From Chloroflexota bacterium (GTDB taxonomy: Bacteria; Chloroflexota; Dehalococcoidia; SM23-28-2): 19,015 nt of DNA. The notes below the pieces were generated by a model. That model was given only the letters and a program-made list of their open reading frames with translations. It did not search any database and was not told the DNA's origin. Shown one piece after another: positions 1 to 7,629 of the stretch. The translations under genes and the position numbers were made by a program. The DNA lies in assembly GCA_030691665.1 (NCBI GenBank), contig JAUYDU010000264.1, positions 1 through 19,015 of the forward strand, written 5' to 3'. Numbering within the stretch: position 1 is the stretch's first letter; the number at the start of each line of letters is the position of its first letter.

Positions 1-3000
1 TTGTTGTGCAGGGTCTGCTGGACGCACACGTCGACGTTGGTGTTCGCCGGGATGCTGGTCGGTGGTGGCGAGGAGCAGTTGGCGTCGAAGATCGCGATGC
101 TCAGCTTCTTCAGGTCCGCCAGAGCGTAGGACTCGATGACCGGCTTCTGCTTGTGGACGTTGCCGTCATCGATGACCGGGTCCATCACCGGGTACGCCGG
201 GGCGGCCGACTCCTCGAGGAAGATGCGGTGGGTGCTCGAGGCGTTGCAGTGGACGGTGTAGGTGCGCACCTTGGTGACGTAGTCGTTGGGCTCCACCGGC
301 GGGCTCGTCCACTCCAACTGGCTGATGAGCTGTAGGCGCTGGCTCTCGGCGATGCTGTCGCCGTCGGTGTCCCACGCGTCGGTGACCACGTCCTCGACGT
401 AGCGGTCGCCGGGCAGCGGGTTCCAGCGGGCCTCGCACTTGTCGGCGGGGTTGCTGATGTCCGACTTCAGCAGCTCGCGGAACTCCATCGCCGTCATGTA
501 GTTGCCGTTCTTGATGGTGGCCGAGACGGTCTCGACGTGGTTCTCACTGACGTCGACACTGTAGGTGGCGTTCTTGACGACCGTGAGGTTGCTGGCGTTG
601 CTGTCGGGACAGCCGTCAGCGGAATCCTCGCCGTCGGGGTCCTCGGCCGCCAGCGGGCAGACGTCGGTGGCGTCGGGGTTGCCGTCGTTGTCATCGTCGT
701 CGTCGCAGGCGTCGCCCAGGCCGTCGGCGTCGGTGTCCGTCTGGTCGGGGTTGTAGGTCCACACGCAGTTGTCCGCGGGGTTCCCGACGGTGTCGCTGTC
801 CAGGTCGGGCATCAGGGTCGCCCTGACGTTGATCTGGTTCTCGGCCGTGTTGTTGGTCAGGTCGGGGTCAGGGGTCGGCGGCGACTCAGCCGAGCTCACG
901 GAAGCGGTGATCTGGATGTTGTTCGGGTACTCGCCCGCCGCCGTGCAGTGGATGGTGTAGTCGCGGGTCAGCGTGTCGCCGTTGTTAGCGTTGAGCACCA
1001 CGACGTCCAAGCGGTCGATGTTCTTGACGCCCACTTCCATCAGGGCGTACGGGGTGTCACCGACCTGGTTCACCCACTCAGCCGTGCAGGGGTCGGTGCT
1101 CACGGCACTCAGGGCCACCTTGATGTCCTGGCTGGCCGTGTCGGTGCTGAGGGTGATCTCCACGGTGCGGGCCACTGGCACGCTCACCGGGATCTTCTCG
1201 CCGATGGCGTTGCCAGGCGGCGGGATCGGGTCGTCACCCGCCGGGTCCACGCAGTCCACGAAGTGGGTGTCGCCGATGTACTCGTCCTTGCACAGAGTGA
1301 CGTCTAGGTCCGCCTCCGCCGACACGCAGCTTATGCTGTCGGGGAGATACAGGCTCTCGCCGGTGTCGAGGCGCTTGAAGACGCCCAACACGCCGATAGC
1401 AGGGTTGAGCTGGTTGCAGTACTTGATCATCTCCGGCGGCGCGAGCGGGCTCAGGTCGTACATCAGGCCGGTCGAGCCGAGGATGGTCGTGTCCGCCATG
1501 TACGGCGTGCACGCCCTGGACCCTGGCACAGGCAGCGCGGCCGGGTTGCCGGTGATGCCCGTGCTCAGCCAGGGGCCTCCGAATCCGCCGCTCAGGTCGT
1601 ACAGCAGCACGTTGACCGGGGTGTCGAGAGCGCTGTCAGCGTAGCCGCAGTAGCGGCCTACCAGCAAAGACCCGGGGTTCGACAACTGGATCAGCTTCGC
1701 CACGCCGTCCAGATTGCTGGACCAGGAGGAGAAGCAGGTACCGGGCGGGCCCTTGGCGGGGTCTCTGTTCGGCGGGAACAGCGCGTCGACCGCGTTGGGT
1801 GCGTTAACGGCGCAGCGCGGGTCCGGCAGGTACACCAACCCGTACGGGTTGGGGTAGCCCGCAGGCGGCAGACAGGCGTTGCCCAGGTCGCTGGTTCCAG
1901 CCACCGGGATGACGCAGTCGACGCCGAGCGGCGCGACGCTCACCTTCACGCTGAAGTCGAAGAACCCGGCCTTGGCGGCCAGCGTCATCGCCGGGCTGGT
2001 GGTCCAGATGACCTGGCCCGGAGCGGTGCCCAGGACGATCATGTTGAGAGCCAGCGACTGCGCGCCAGGCCAGGGAAGGACCAGCGGCGGGTCTGGGATC
2101 AAGCTCAGGCTCTCCGTCTTGCAGCCGATGGCCGGGCTGACCACGCACGAGGTGGCCGGCGCGGGATCCGTCTGCACGTCAGGGCCGACGCTGGTGGCGT
2201 AGTAGTTGAAGTCGGCCGTGAACGGCCGCACCACCGCCACCGTCTTCAGGGCGGGCGCAAGTGGCCCGTTGTTGAGGAGGTTGGGGTCGCTCAGGTGCGG
2301 CTCCTTGGGACCGCTGACGCCATCCTGGAAGGCGAGGGTGACGAAGTAGAACGGGGCGTCCTCGTCGCACTTCGGCGCGCCCGTCGTGCAGGCGCCGCCC
2401 GGGACTGTGCAGCCGAAGGGGGGGCCCCCTATGCAGTCGAAGTCGTTGTCGACGCCGTTGATGGGGTCCTCGTCGATGAGCATGTCACCGTCGTCGTCCC
2501 TCTCGATGCCGCCGCGGCCGCAGGTCAGGGTGTAGTTCTCCTGAGGCAGCACGGTTATCCCAGAGGGCAGGCTCACCTGACCGGGTGCGATCGCCGAGAC
2601 CGTGCAGTCGCCCAGGAACACCGACATGCCGGTGTAGGCAGCGACAACCCCGCCACCGGAATAGGTGACCGTTGCCGGCCCGAAGGGGCCGTCGTTGCGG
2701 AGGGTCTTGGTCACGCCGATGGTGCCCGAGGCGAGGCCCGTGACCGTGCTGTGCTCGATCCAGGGTAGGCCAATCACCGGGTGTGTCGGCGGAACCGCCG
2801 TGACCACGTAGCTCTGGTCCACCACATCGGCATCGCCGATGCAGTCCAGGTCCACGTTCAGGGTCTTGTCGTTGTTGAGCGGGTTAGGGTCGACCGAGCC
2901 GCCAGCCGGGTCCACGTGGTTGGTGAAGACCCAGCGGTGGGAGCTCGGCTCGTAGCAGTGGACGTCCCAGTCCTCCAGAGGCAGGTCCTCCACCACGCTG

Positions 3001-4310
3001 ACCGGCAAGGGCATGGTGGTCACGTGCTTGTCGAGGACGTGGGGCCACACTACCTTGATCGTTGTGGTCGTCTGGCACTCACCCGGGGGCAGGCCCACCG
3101 ACGGGCCGCAGCCCTCGAGTGGGGGAGGAAGGACGCCACACATGACCACGCCCGGCGGCAGGGTGCCCACATCGCAGATGAGCGGGACCCCGTCCAGGGT
3201 GACAATCGTGGGCAGCACGTTGTCCACGTGCAACGAGCACTCGCCGCCCGGCGTGCCGGGGGTGACGATGCTCTCCGGCGGCGTGCAGGTGGTGGTCTCC
3301 ATGGCCGGGACGACCGGGGGCAGCACCTGAGTCGACAGCAGGTGGATGTCCTCGTGGACCTTGAGCCAGACATCCTCGCTCACCGGGATGTCCGTCCCTG
3401 CAGCGTACGGGTCCCAGCAATCGGGGTCGGCGATATCGGCTAGCATGTCGCCCCCGTTGTCGAAGCCGTCGTTGCAGGGGCCGGGGGTCGGAGAGACCGG
3501 GTCCTCGATGTTGTTCCCGTCGTAGATGCCGGCGACGTCGAAGCTGGACTTCTCGAAGTCAGACTTCACCGGGCAGAGGGTCGGGGCGATGGCGATCTGG
3601 CCGTAGGCAGGCAAGGGAGGTATTTGGCTGGGACCGGTGGCGTCCAGCAGCGTGCACCCGTAGGCGGTACACAAGTCGGGCCCGGGCACGGCCCCCATGA
3701 TCACGGGACCGCCAGCCATCGACTGGTCGAAGAACAGCCCGTAGACGCCCGGCGCCGTCGCCCCTATCGTCGCCTTGAAGCGGTGGATCACGCCCTGGGT
3801 GTAGGGAGGGTTCAGCTCGGCCGTGCCGAAGTCGGCAACGGCCGCGTGGCCGGGCGAAACCGCGTAGGGCACCGGACTACTGCCGCTGATGAACGGGCCG
3901 CCAAGCCCGTTTTCAGCGATCAGGTTTGTTCCGACCGTGATCTCGCCCACTCCTGACGGTACTGGCTGGCTGATAGTCAAGGCCAGGCCGGCAGGCAGGC
4001 TCCAGCCGACGTAGTAGTCAGGGCCCTGGAAGGCCTCGCCCAGGGGCATATCGTCCATGATCACGTCGAAGTATATGTCGGAGCCGACGGCGGTATTCAC
4101 GCAATCATCGATGGGGCCTAGCGTGCAGTCGGTACCTCCGCCGTTGCCCGTGCCCGGACAGGTGTTCAACACCGTGTTCATGTCGAACGCAACGGTCACG
4201 GGCGGCATTGCCTGGGTAGTCTGGTTGGTATGGCCAAACAGCCATACCCCCAGCATCGCTAAGGTTAGGGCTATAGCAAGCCCCCCGCCTACTATGAACT
4301 TTCTTCTCAT
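1..4310 (-). CDS. Large secreted multidomain protein, 3' end beyond window
   Basis: The frame is open for 1436 codons from ATG at 4310 and runs off the left edge; in-frame checks at several points show no frameshift. The start is set by AAGGGGGTG about 6 bases upstream. Residues 5-22 are a hydrophobic signal segment after MRRK. Residues about 34-237 form a module with TLGPIDDCV, FDVIMDDMP and GPDYYVGW, closely related to the protein at 9467-10795. Residues about 603-625 hold Asp-rich loops (DDDGDMLIDEDP), and 1180-1236 hold a thrombospondin-type-3-like stretch (NPDQTDTDADGLGDACDDD). Segments near 450, 1120 and 1353 repeat a pattern ending in VHC/IHC followed by DPxxxNN, typical of CARDB/DUF11-like Ig modules. 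No enzyme motif is visible. A surface structural or adhesive protein is inferred; the exact role is unknown. It lies 131 bases downstream of the 4442-7348 gene on the same strand and may be cotranscribed with it. Confidence 0.88.
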   Translation of the reverse strand, partial: MRRKFIVGGGLAIALTLAMLGVWLFGHTNQTTQAMPPVTVAFDMNTVLNTCPGTGNGGGTDCTLGPIDDCVNTAVGSDIYFDVIMDDMPLGEAFQGPDYYVGWSLPAGLALTISQPVPSGVGEITVGTNLIAENGLGGPFISGSSPVPYAVSPGHAAVADFGTAELNPPYTQGVIHRFKATIGATAPGVYGLFFDQSMAGGPVIMGAVPGPDLCTAYGCTLLDATGPSQIPPLPAYGQIAIAPTLCPVKSDFEKSSFDVAGIYDGNNIEDPVSPTPGPCNDGFDNGGDMLADIADPDCWDPYAAGTDIPVSEDVWLKVHEDIHLLSTQVLPPVVPAMETTTCTPPESIVTPGTPGGECSLHVDNVLPTIVTLDGVPLICDVGTLPPGVVMCGVLPPPLEGCGPSVGLPPGECQTTTTIKVVWPHVLDKHVTTMPLPVSVVEDLPLEDWDVHCYEPSSHRWVFTNHVDPAGGSVDPNPLNNDKTLNVDLDCIGDADVVDQSYVVTAVPPTHPVIGLPWIEHSTVTGLASGTIGVTKTLRNDGPFGPATVTYSGGGVVAAYTGMSVFLGDCTVSAIAPGQVSLPSGITVLPQENYTLTCGRGGIERDDDGDMLIDEDPINGVDNDFDCIGGPPFGCTVPGGACTTGAPKCDEDAPFYFVTLAFQDGVSGPKEPHLSDPNLLNNGPLAPALKTVAVVRPFTADFNYYATSVGPDVQTDPAPATSCVVSPAIGCKTESLSLIPDPPLVLPWPGAQSLALNMIVLGTAPGQVIWTTSPAMTLAAKAGFFDFSVKVSVAPLGVDCVIPVAGTSDLGNACLPPAGYPNPYGLVYLPDPRCAVNAPNAVDALFPPNRDPAKGPPGTCFSSWSSNLDGVAKLIQLSNPGSLLVGRYCGYADSALDTPVNVLLYDLSGGFGGPWLSTGITGNPAALPVPGSRACTPYMADTTILGSTGLMYDLSPLAPPEMIKYCNQLNPAIGVLGVFKRLDTGESLYLPDSISCVSAEADLDVTLCKDEYIGDTHFVDCVDPAGDDPIPPPGNAIGEKIPVSVPVARTVEITLSTDTASQDIKVALSAVSTDPCTAEWVNQVGDTPYALMEVGVKNIDRLDVVVLNANNGDTLTRDYTIHCTAAGEYPNNIQITASVSSAESPPTPDPDLTNNTAENQINVRATLMPDLDSDTVGNPADNCVWTYNPDQTDTDADGLGDACDDDDDNDGNPDATDVCPLAAEDPDGEDSADGCPDSNASNLTVVKNATYSVDVSENHVETVSATIKNGNYMTAMEFRELLKSDISNPADKCEARWNPLPGDRYVEDVVTDAWDTDGDSIAESQRLQLISQLEWTSPPVEPNDYVTKVRTYTVHCNASSTHRIFLEESAAPAYPVMDPVIDDGNVHKQKPVIESYALADLKKLSIAIFDANCSSPPPTSIPANTNVDVCVQQTLHN

Positions 4311-4425
4311 GACCGCACCCCCTTAACTATGCGCTTACCAAAACCTTACCGCTAACGATTCCTCTCGTATCTATGGCCGCACCCCCTTTCTTAAGATTGG
4401 CCCGGCTATGCCTTATTTCCGCTAA
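4308..4425 (-). repeat. Imperfect direct duplication of the leader of the 1-4310 gene
   Basis: Two copies of the leader lie in tandem, at 4308-4355 (next to the start codon) and 4373-4425. Read on the + strand, both keep the same block order: ATGRCCGCACCCCCTT, then TTAA, then CTATGC followed by CTTA, then CCGCTAA. On the coding strand each copy therefore ends in an A/G-rich Shine-Dalgarno-like GGGGGTGCGG followed by a CAT. The distal copy has ATA at the start-codon position and meets a stop (TAG) after 15 further codons, so it does not extend the gene. The duplication may be a relic of gene or leader duplication, or a regulatory pair. Confidence 0.6.
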
Positions 4426-4441
4426 TAACCCTCCAGGCACC

Positions 4442-7348
4442 TTACGGCACCGGGATGGTCGCGCAGTCGGTGTGGTTCCAGCTACCGCCGGTGAGGGTCG
4501 GCGCAATCGTCTTGTCTCTCCACTGCCAGCAGACCACCTGCTTCTGGGCGCAGGACACCGCCTTGATGGTGAGCACGTCGTTGAAGGTCGCGTTGGTGGT
4601 GATGGTGCAGCCCAGCATCCGGTTGGCGGTCAGCTTGCAGCTCCAGGCGTTGTTGTCGGTGTCCTTGGCGTACTGGAAGATGACGTCATCGGCGAACCAC
4701 ATGCGGATCTGCTTGACCCCGGAAGGCACCACCTGGGTGATGTTCTGGTAGAAGTAGTAGTGCCACGGCTGCACCTTGCACTGGCCGATGTCAACGAGAG
4801 TCCTGCCGGCCAGTGACTTTGCATAGGCGCCGGCACCGAAGGCCAGAATGTCCAGCGTGGTCACGCCGCCGCTGTAGTCCATGTCCAGCGAGCGCGGGTT
4901 GAGGACGTTCTTGGCGTCGCTCCCCCGCTTCCACTCGGCGACATCGGTGAGGCCGTCGCCGTCGTCGTCGGTGTCGCAGGCGTCGCCGCCCACGTCCGGG
5001 CCCGATCCCACGAAGGCCTTGTCCAGGTCGAGCTGCCCCGGGTCCCAGGTGCTGGCGCACTTGTCGTTGGCGGTCCGGCACTCGGTCCCAGCGATGGCCC
5101 CGTTGCAGACGCCGTCCTGGTCGGTGTCGGTGGCGATGGCGTCGCAGTCCGGACCCACGCCGATGTCAAGGGCGTTGGCGAGGGTGTCCCCGTCGTTGTC
5201 GGTCGCCGGGCCGTTGCCCAGGGCGTCGCCGGCGCTGACGTACCACTGGTTGTCATTGCAGATAGCCGGCACAGGGTCCATGGGCTGGGGCACGCCGCCC
5301 ACCACGATCTTGTAGTCGAGGCCGGTGTACTCCGGTGTCTTGGCGGCCGTGTTGGGAGCTACCACCCCCAGCGCCGTCTCCTCGGTGTCGCACCAGCCGT
5401 CGCCCAGCCCGCCGGGGGTGGCCCACCCGCCGGCGTCGGCGTCCACCCCGCCTATGCAGAGGGCGGCCACCGGCATGTCCTTGGCGAAGGCGCCGTCGAC
5501 GACAGTGGGGCCCAGGCCGATGCCCCCGGCCCCTAGTATGTCGCACAGGTTGCCGATGCCGTCGTTACAGGTCCCGAAGTCTCCGCTGACGCAGTACTCG
5601 GCAACGGACCCGACCAGGGGACAGCCGTCGTTGATCGCGGTGTCGCCGTCGCTGTCGACGGCGTCGGTGCACTGGGCGCCCGACTCCTTGGCATCGCCGA
5701 CCTGGCCGCAGCCGTCGTTGACGACGGCGTCATCGGTCCCGTCGTCGCTGGTGTTGTTGCCGCAGCGGTCGGCGTCGTTGTCGATCTGGAGGGGGTCAGC
5801 GACCAGCGCGCAGTCGTCCTGCCGGTTCTGGAAGGTGTCACCGTCGGCGTCGAGGCCGGCAAACCCGGCGTCGCAGATGTCACCAACGCCGCCGGCGCGA
5901 ACTAGGTCCAGCTCCCGGGGGGGCGGGCCGCCGGGACAGCCGTCGTTGGCCACGCCGTCGCCGTCGTCATCGGCGGCGTCGTCGCACTCATTGCCACCGC
6001 TCGACGTGCCGGAGGACACCAGCTCGCGGGAGCTGTTCTGCCCCGTCCCGCCGATGTTGAGGCGGTCGGCGTTGAACGGGCAGCCGTCCTCCTCGTTGGC
6101 GATGCCGTCCGCATCGGCGTCGCGGTAGCTGAGGCCGTAGGCGTGGAAGAGGTGGGTGTTGCCGCCGTAGATGCCGCTGCTGGCCGGCGGGTTCGCGGCC
6201 CGCACCGCGTAGCAGTCCTCGTCCAGCAGGCCATCGGCGTCGTTGTCTATCTGGTCGCCGCACTTGTCGGGGATGAGGAAGCAGCCGTCGTCGATTACGC
6301 TGTCGTCGCTAAGGTCGTCATTGATGCCTTGATGGTTCTCCTCGGCGTGGCCGGCACCCTGCGTCGCGCAGCCGTCGTTTACCCACAGGTCGCCGTCGTC
6401 GTCGAGGGCATTGGCGCACTGGGCGACGGTCTCGGCAGCAGCGCCGATGGCCGGGCAGCCGTCGTTGACCCAGCCATCCGGCTCCCCGAGGCCGCCGTCG
6501 TCGAGGGCGTTGGCGCAGTAGTTCGTGCACGCCGAGGTGAGCTCAGGGTTAAGACCCGCCTTGTCGGTACGGTGCCCCTGGCCGTGGGTCCTGCCCCAGA
6601 GGGTGCTGGTGGTGCCCAGGGGGGTGCAGAACTCCGATATGGTGCTGGGAGTCGCCGGCTGGTCGGGGTCAGGGTTGTTCAGCAGGATGAAGTTCATGTA
6701 GCCCAGGGCGTCCCCCATCTGCTGGTCCGGGGCGGGAAACCCTGGGTAGCCCGTCCCACCGCCAAACTGGCCCGGGTTGAAGACCACAAAGTTGAGGTGG
6801 GTGGGGGGCGCCCCGGTGGTGACGGTGGTGTAACCGTAGTAGCGCACCCGCGGCTTCAGGTTGCCGAAGACGAGGTTGAGGAACTCGGGGTACTTGTCGA
6901 TCGCCTCGGGCAGGCCGTTGCCGTCGGGGTCACTCGTCAGGTTGGAGCCGTCGCCCACCCAGGCCACCGTGTTGGTTTCGGCGGTGGTGCCCTCGAAGAA
7001 GGGTATGGTGACGGCAATGGTCGAGTTGCATACGCCGTTCAGGAGGCTCAGGGTTGTGATGGAGACGATGTCACCTACGGCGGAGCCGTTGGCGAGTTCC
7101 GAGTCTGGGGCTATGTACCACTCCGGCGGGGCGCTGGAGATGATGAGCTTGGCGAAGTTGGAGTTGCCGCCGGCTACGTCATAGTACGAGATGATGTCGG
7201 CGTTGGCTTCGGCCGTAGTGCTGGTAGTGTACATACGGTAGCTTGATTTCCAGGAGACAGCGGTAGCCCGATCAGCGGAGGAGAATAAGAGGAGAAATGT
7301 GAGGAGGGAGAGAGAGACAGAAACAAATAGCAATCGATGGCCGGCCAT
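4442..7348 (-). CDS. Secreted Asp/Cys-repeat protein with dockerin-like loop
   Basis: This 968-residue protein starts at 7348 behind a strong AAGGAGGAG ribosome site (7353-7361). Residues 1-30 are a signal peptide (LLFVSVSLSLLTFLLLF, then a likely cut near ATA). Residues about 30-240 match an unannotated family I associate with Chloroflexota: NFAKLIISSAPPEW, LSLLNGVCN, DGNGLPEAIDKYPEFLN, RVRYYGYT and LNFVVFNPG. Residues about 270-600 carry some seven repeats built as C-x-NALDDDGD-x-VNDGCP with paired Cys and calcium-type Asp loops. Residues about 720-810 are thrombospondin-type-3-like (DTDDDGDGLTDVAEW). At 822-835 is a single dockerin-like EF loop, DMDYSGGVTTLDILAF. The last 130 residues are a Cys-containing domain I do not recognise. 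An extracellular calcium-binding structural role is inferred; no catalytic motif is seen. Confidence 0.9.
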   Translation of the reverse strand: MAGHRLLFVSVSLSLLTFLLLFSSADRATAVSWKSSYRMYTTSTTAEANADIISYYDVAGGNSNFAKLIISSAPPEWYIAPDSELANGSAVGDIVSITTLSLLNGVCNSTIAVTIPFFEGTTAETNTVAWVGDGSNLTSDPDGNGLPEAIDKYPEFLNLVFGNLKPRVRYYGYTTVTTGAPPTHLNFVVFNPGQFGGGTGYPGFPAPDQQMGDALGYMNFILLNNPDPDQPATPSTISEFCTPLGTTSTLWGRTHGQGHRTDKAGLNPELTSACTNYCANALDDGGLGEPDGWVNDGCPAIGAAAETVAQCANALDDDGDLWVNDGCATQGAGHAEENHQGINDDLSDDSVIDDGCFLIPDKCGDQIDNDADGLLDEDCYAVRAANPPASSGIYGGNTHLFHAYGLSYRDADADGIANEEDGCPFNADRLNIGGTGQNSSRELVSSGTSSGGNECDDAADDDGDGVANDGCPGGPPPRELDLVRAGGVGDICDAGFAGLDADGDTFQNRQDDCALVADPLQIDNDADRCGNNTSDDGTDDAVVNDGCGQVGDAKESGAQCTDAVDSDGDTAINDGCPLVGSVAEYCVSGDFGTCNDGIGNLCDILGAGGIGLGPTVVDGAFAKDMPVAALCIGGVDADAGGWATPGGLGDGWCDTEETALGVVAPNTAAKTPEYTGLDYKIVVGGVPQPMDPVPAICNDNQWYVSAGDALGNGPATDNDGDTLANALDIGVGPDCDAIATDTDQDGVCNGAIAGTECRTANDKCASTWDPGQLDLDKAFVGSGPDVGGDACDTDDDGDGLTDVAEWKRGSDAKNVLNPRSLDMDYSGGVTTLDILAFGAGAYAKSLAGRTLVDIGQCKVQPWHYYFYQNITQVVPSGVKQIRMWFADDVIFQYAKDTDNNAWSCKLTANRMLGCTITTNATFNDVLTIKAVSCAQKQVVCWQWRDKTIAPTLTGGSWNHTDCATIPVP

Positions 7349-7361
7349 AGCGCTCCTCCTT

Positions 7362-7397
7362 CAAAACAGCCGAAGCAGACATACCTCGTCTGTTTTG
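7362..7397 (-). promoter_or_regulatory. 5' UTR hairpin just upstream of the ribosome site of the 4442-7348 gene
   Basis: CAAAACAG (7362-7369) and CTGTTTTG (7390-7397) are perfect 8-base inverse complements. On the transcript the stem ends directly against the AAGGAGG ribosome site. A second, mutually exclusive 5-base pairing, CAGAC with GTCTG (7376-7380 and 7388-7392), lies inside the loop and overlaps one arm. The arrangement could modulate translation or mRNA stability; no ligand class is recognised and no T-tract marks it as a terminator. Confidence 0.4.
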
Positions 7398-7456
7398 CAT
7401 CAGCCCCCGGCCGGCAGGGAGCGGCTGCGTTATGTTTCGTTGTAGCGAACGATCGT

Positions 7457-7485
7457 GTTATACACCCACCCCCATACTTTGTCAA
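7457..7485 (-). promoter_or_regulatory. Sigma-70 type promoter for the 4442-7348 gene
   Basis: On the minus strand TTGACA (7480-7485) and TATAAC (7457-7462) are separated by exactly 17 bases, a near-consensus housekeeping promoter. Transcription should begin near 7450, giving a leader of about 100 bases. A small inverted repeat, TACTT-TGTC-AAGTA (7475-7488), overlaps the -35 box and is flanked by C-runs on both sides, so it could be an operator. The surrounding 7440-7570 stretch is distinctly richer in A and T than the neighbouring genes. The rest of 7486-7629 shows no gene. Confidence 0.8.
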
Positions 7486-7629
7486 GTACCCCCACAGCCT
7501 AAAAAGGGGAAAAATCCAAGGAATCAGGAAAATAACTTTCTGGAAACGTGCCTCTATAAATGGGCGGCAGCCTTTTCTGGATCTGTCCGAGGGCTGCGGA
7601 GCGCCCCGGTCGCAGGGGGCGGCCGCCTC

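Noticed and set aside
537..1307. + strand open frame of 256 codons, and a similar one at 2781-3443
   Set aside because: Both are antisense to the large protein at 1-4310, whose frame stays open throughout; low-complexity Val/Arg composition.
6143..7246. Long + strand open frame of 367 codons
   Set aside because: It is antisense to the 968-residue protein, which has a signal peptide, repeats, a promoter and a ribosome site. Its translation is a Val/Gly/Arg-rich shadow without motifs.
7463..7495. G-quadruplex at the promoter of the 4442-7348 gene
   Set aside because: The minus strand has runs GGGGG, GGGGG and GGG, but the first loop is long and no suitable fourth run is close.
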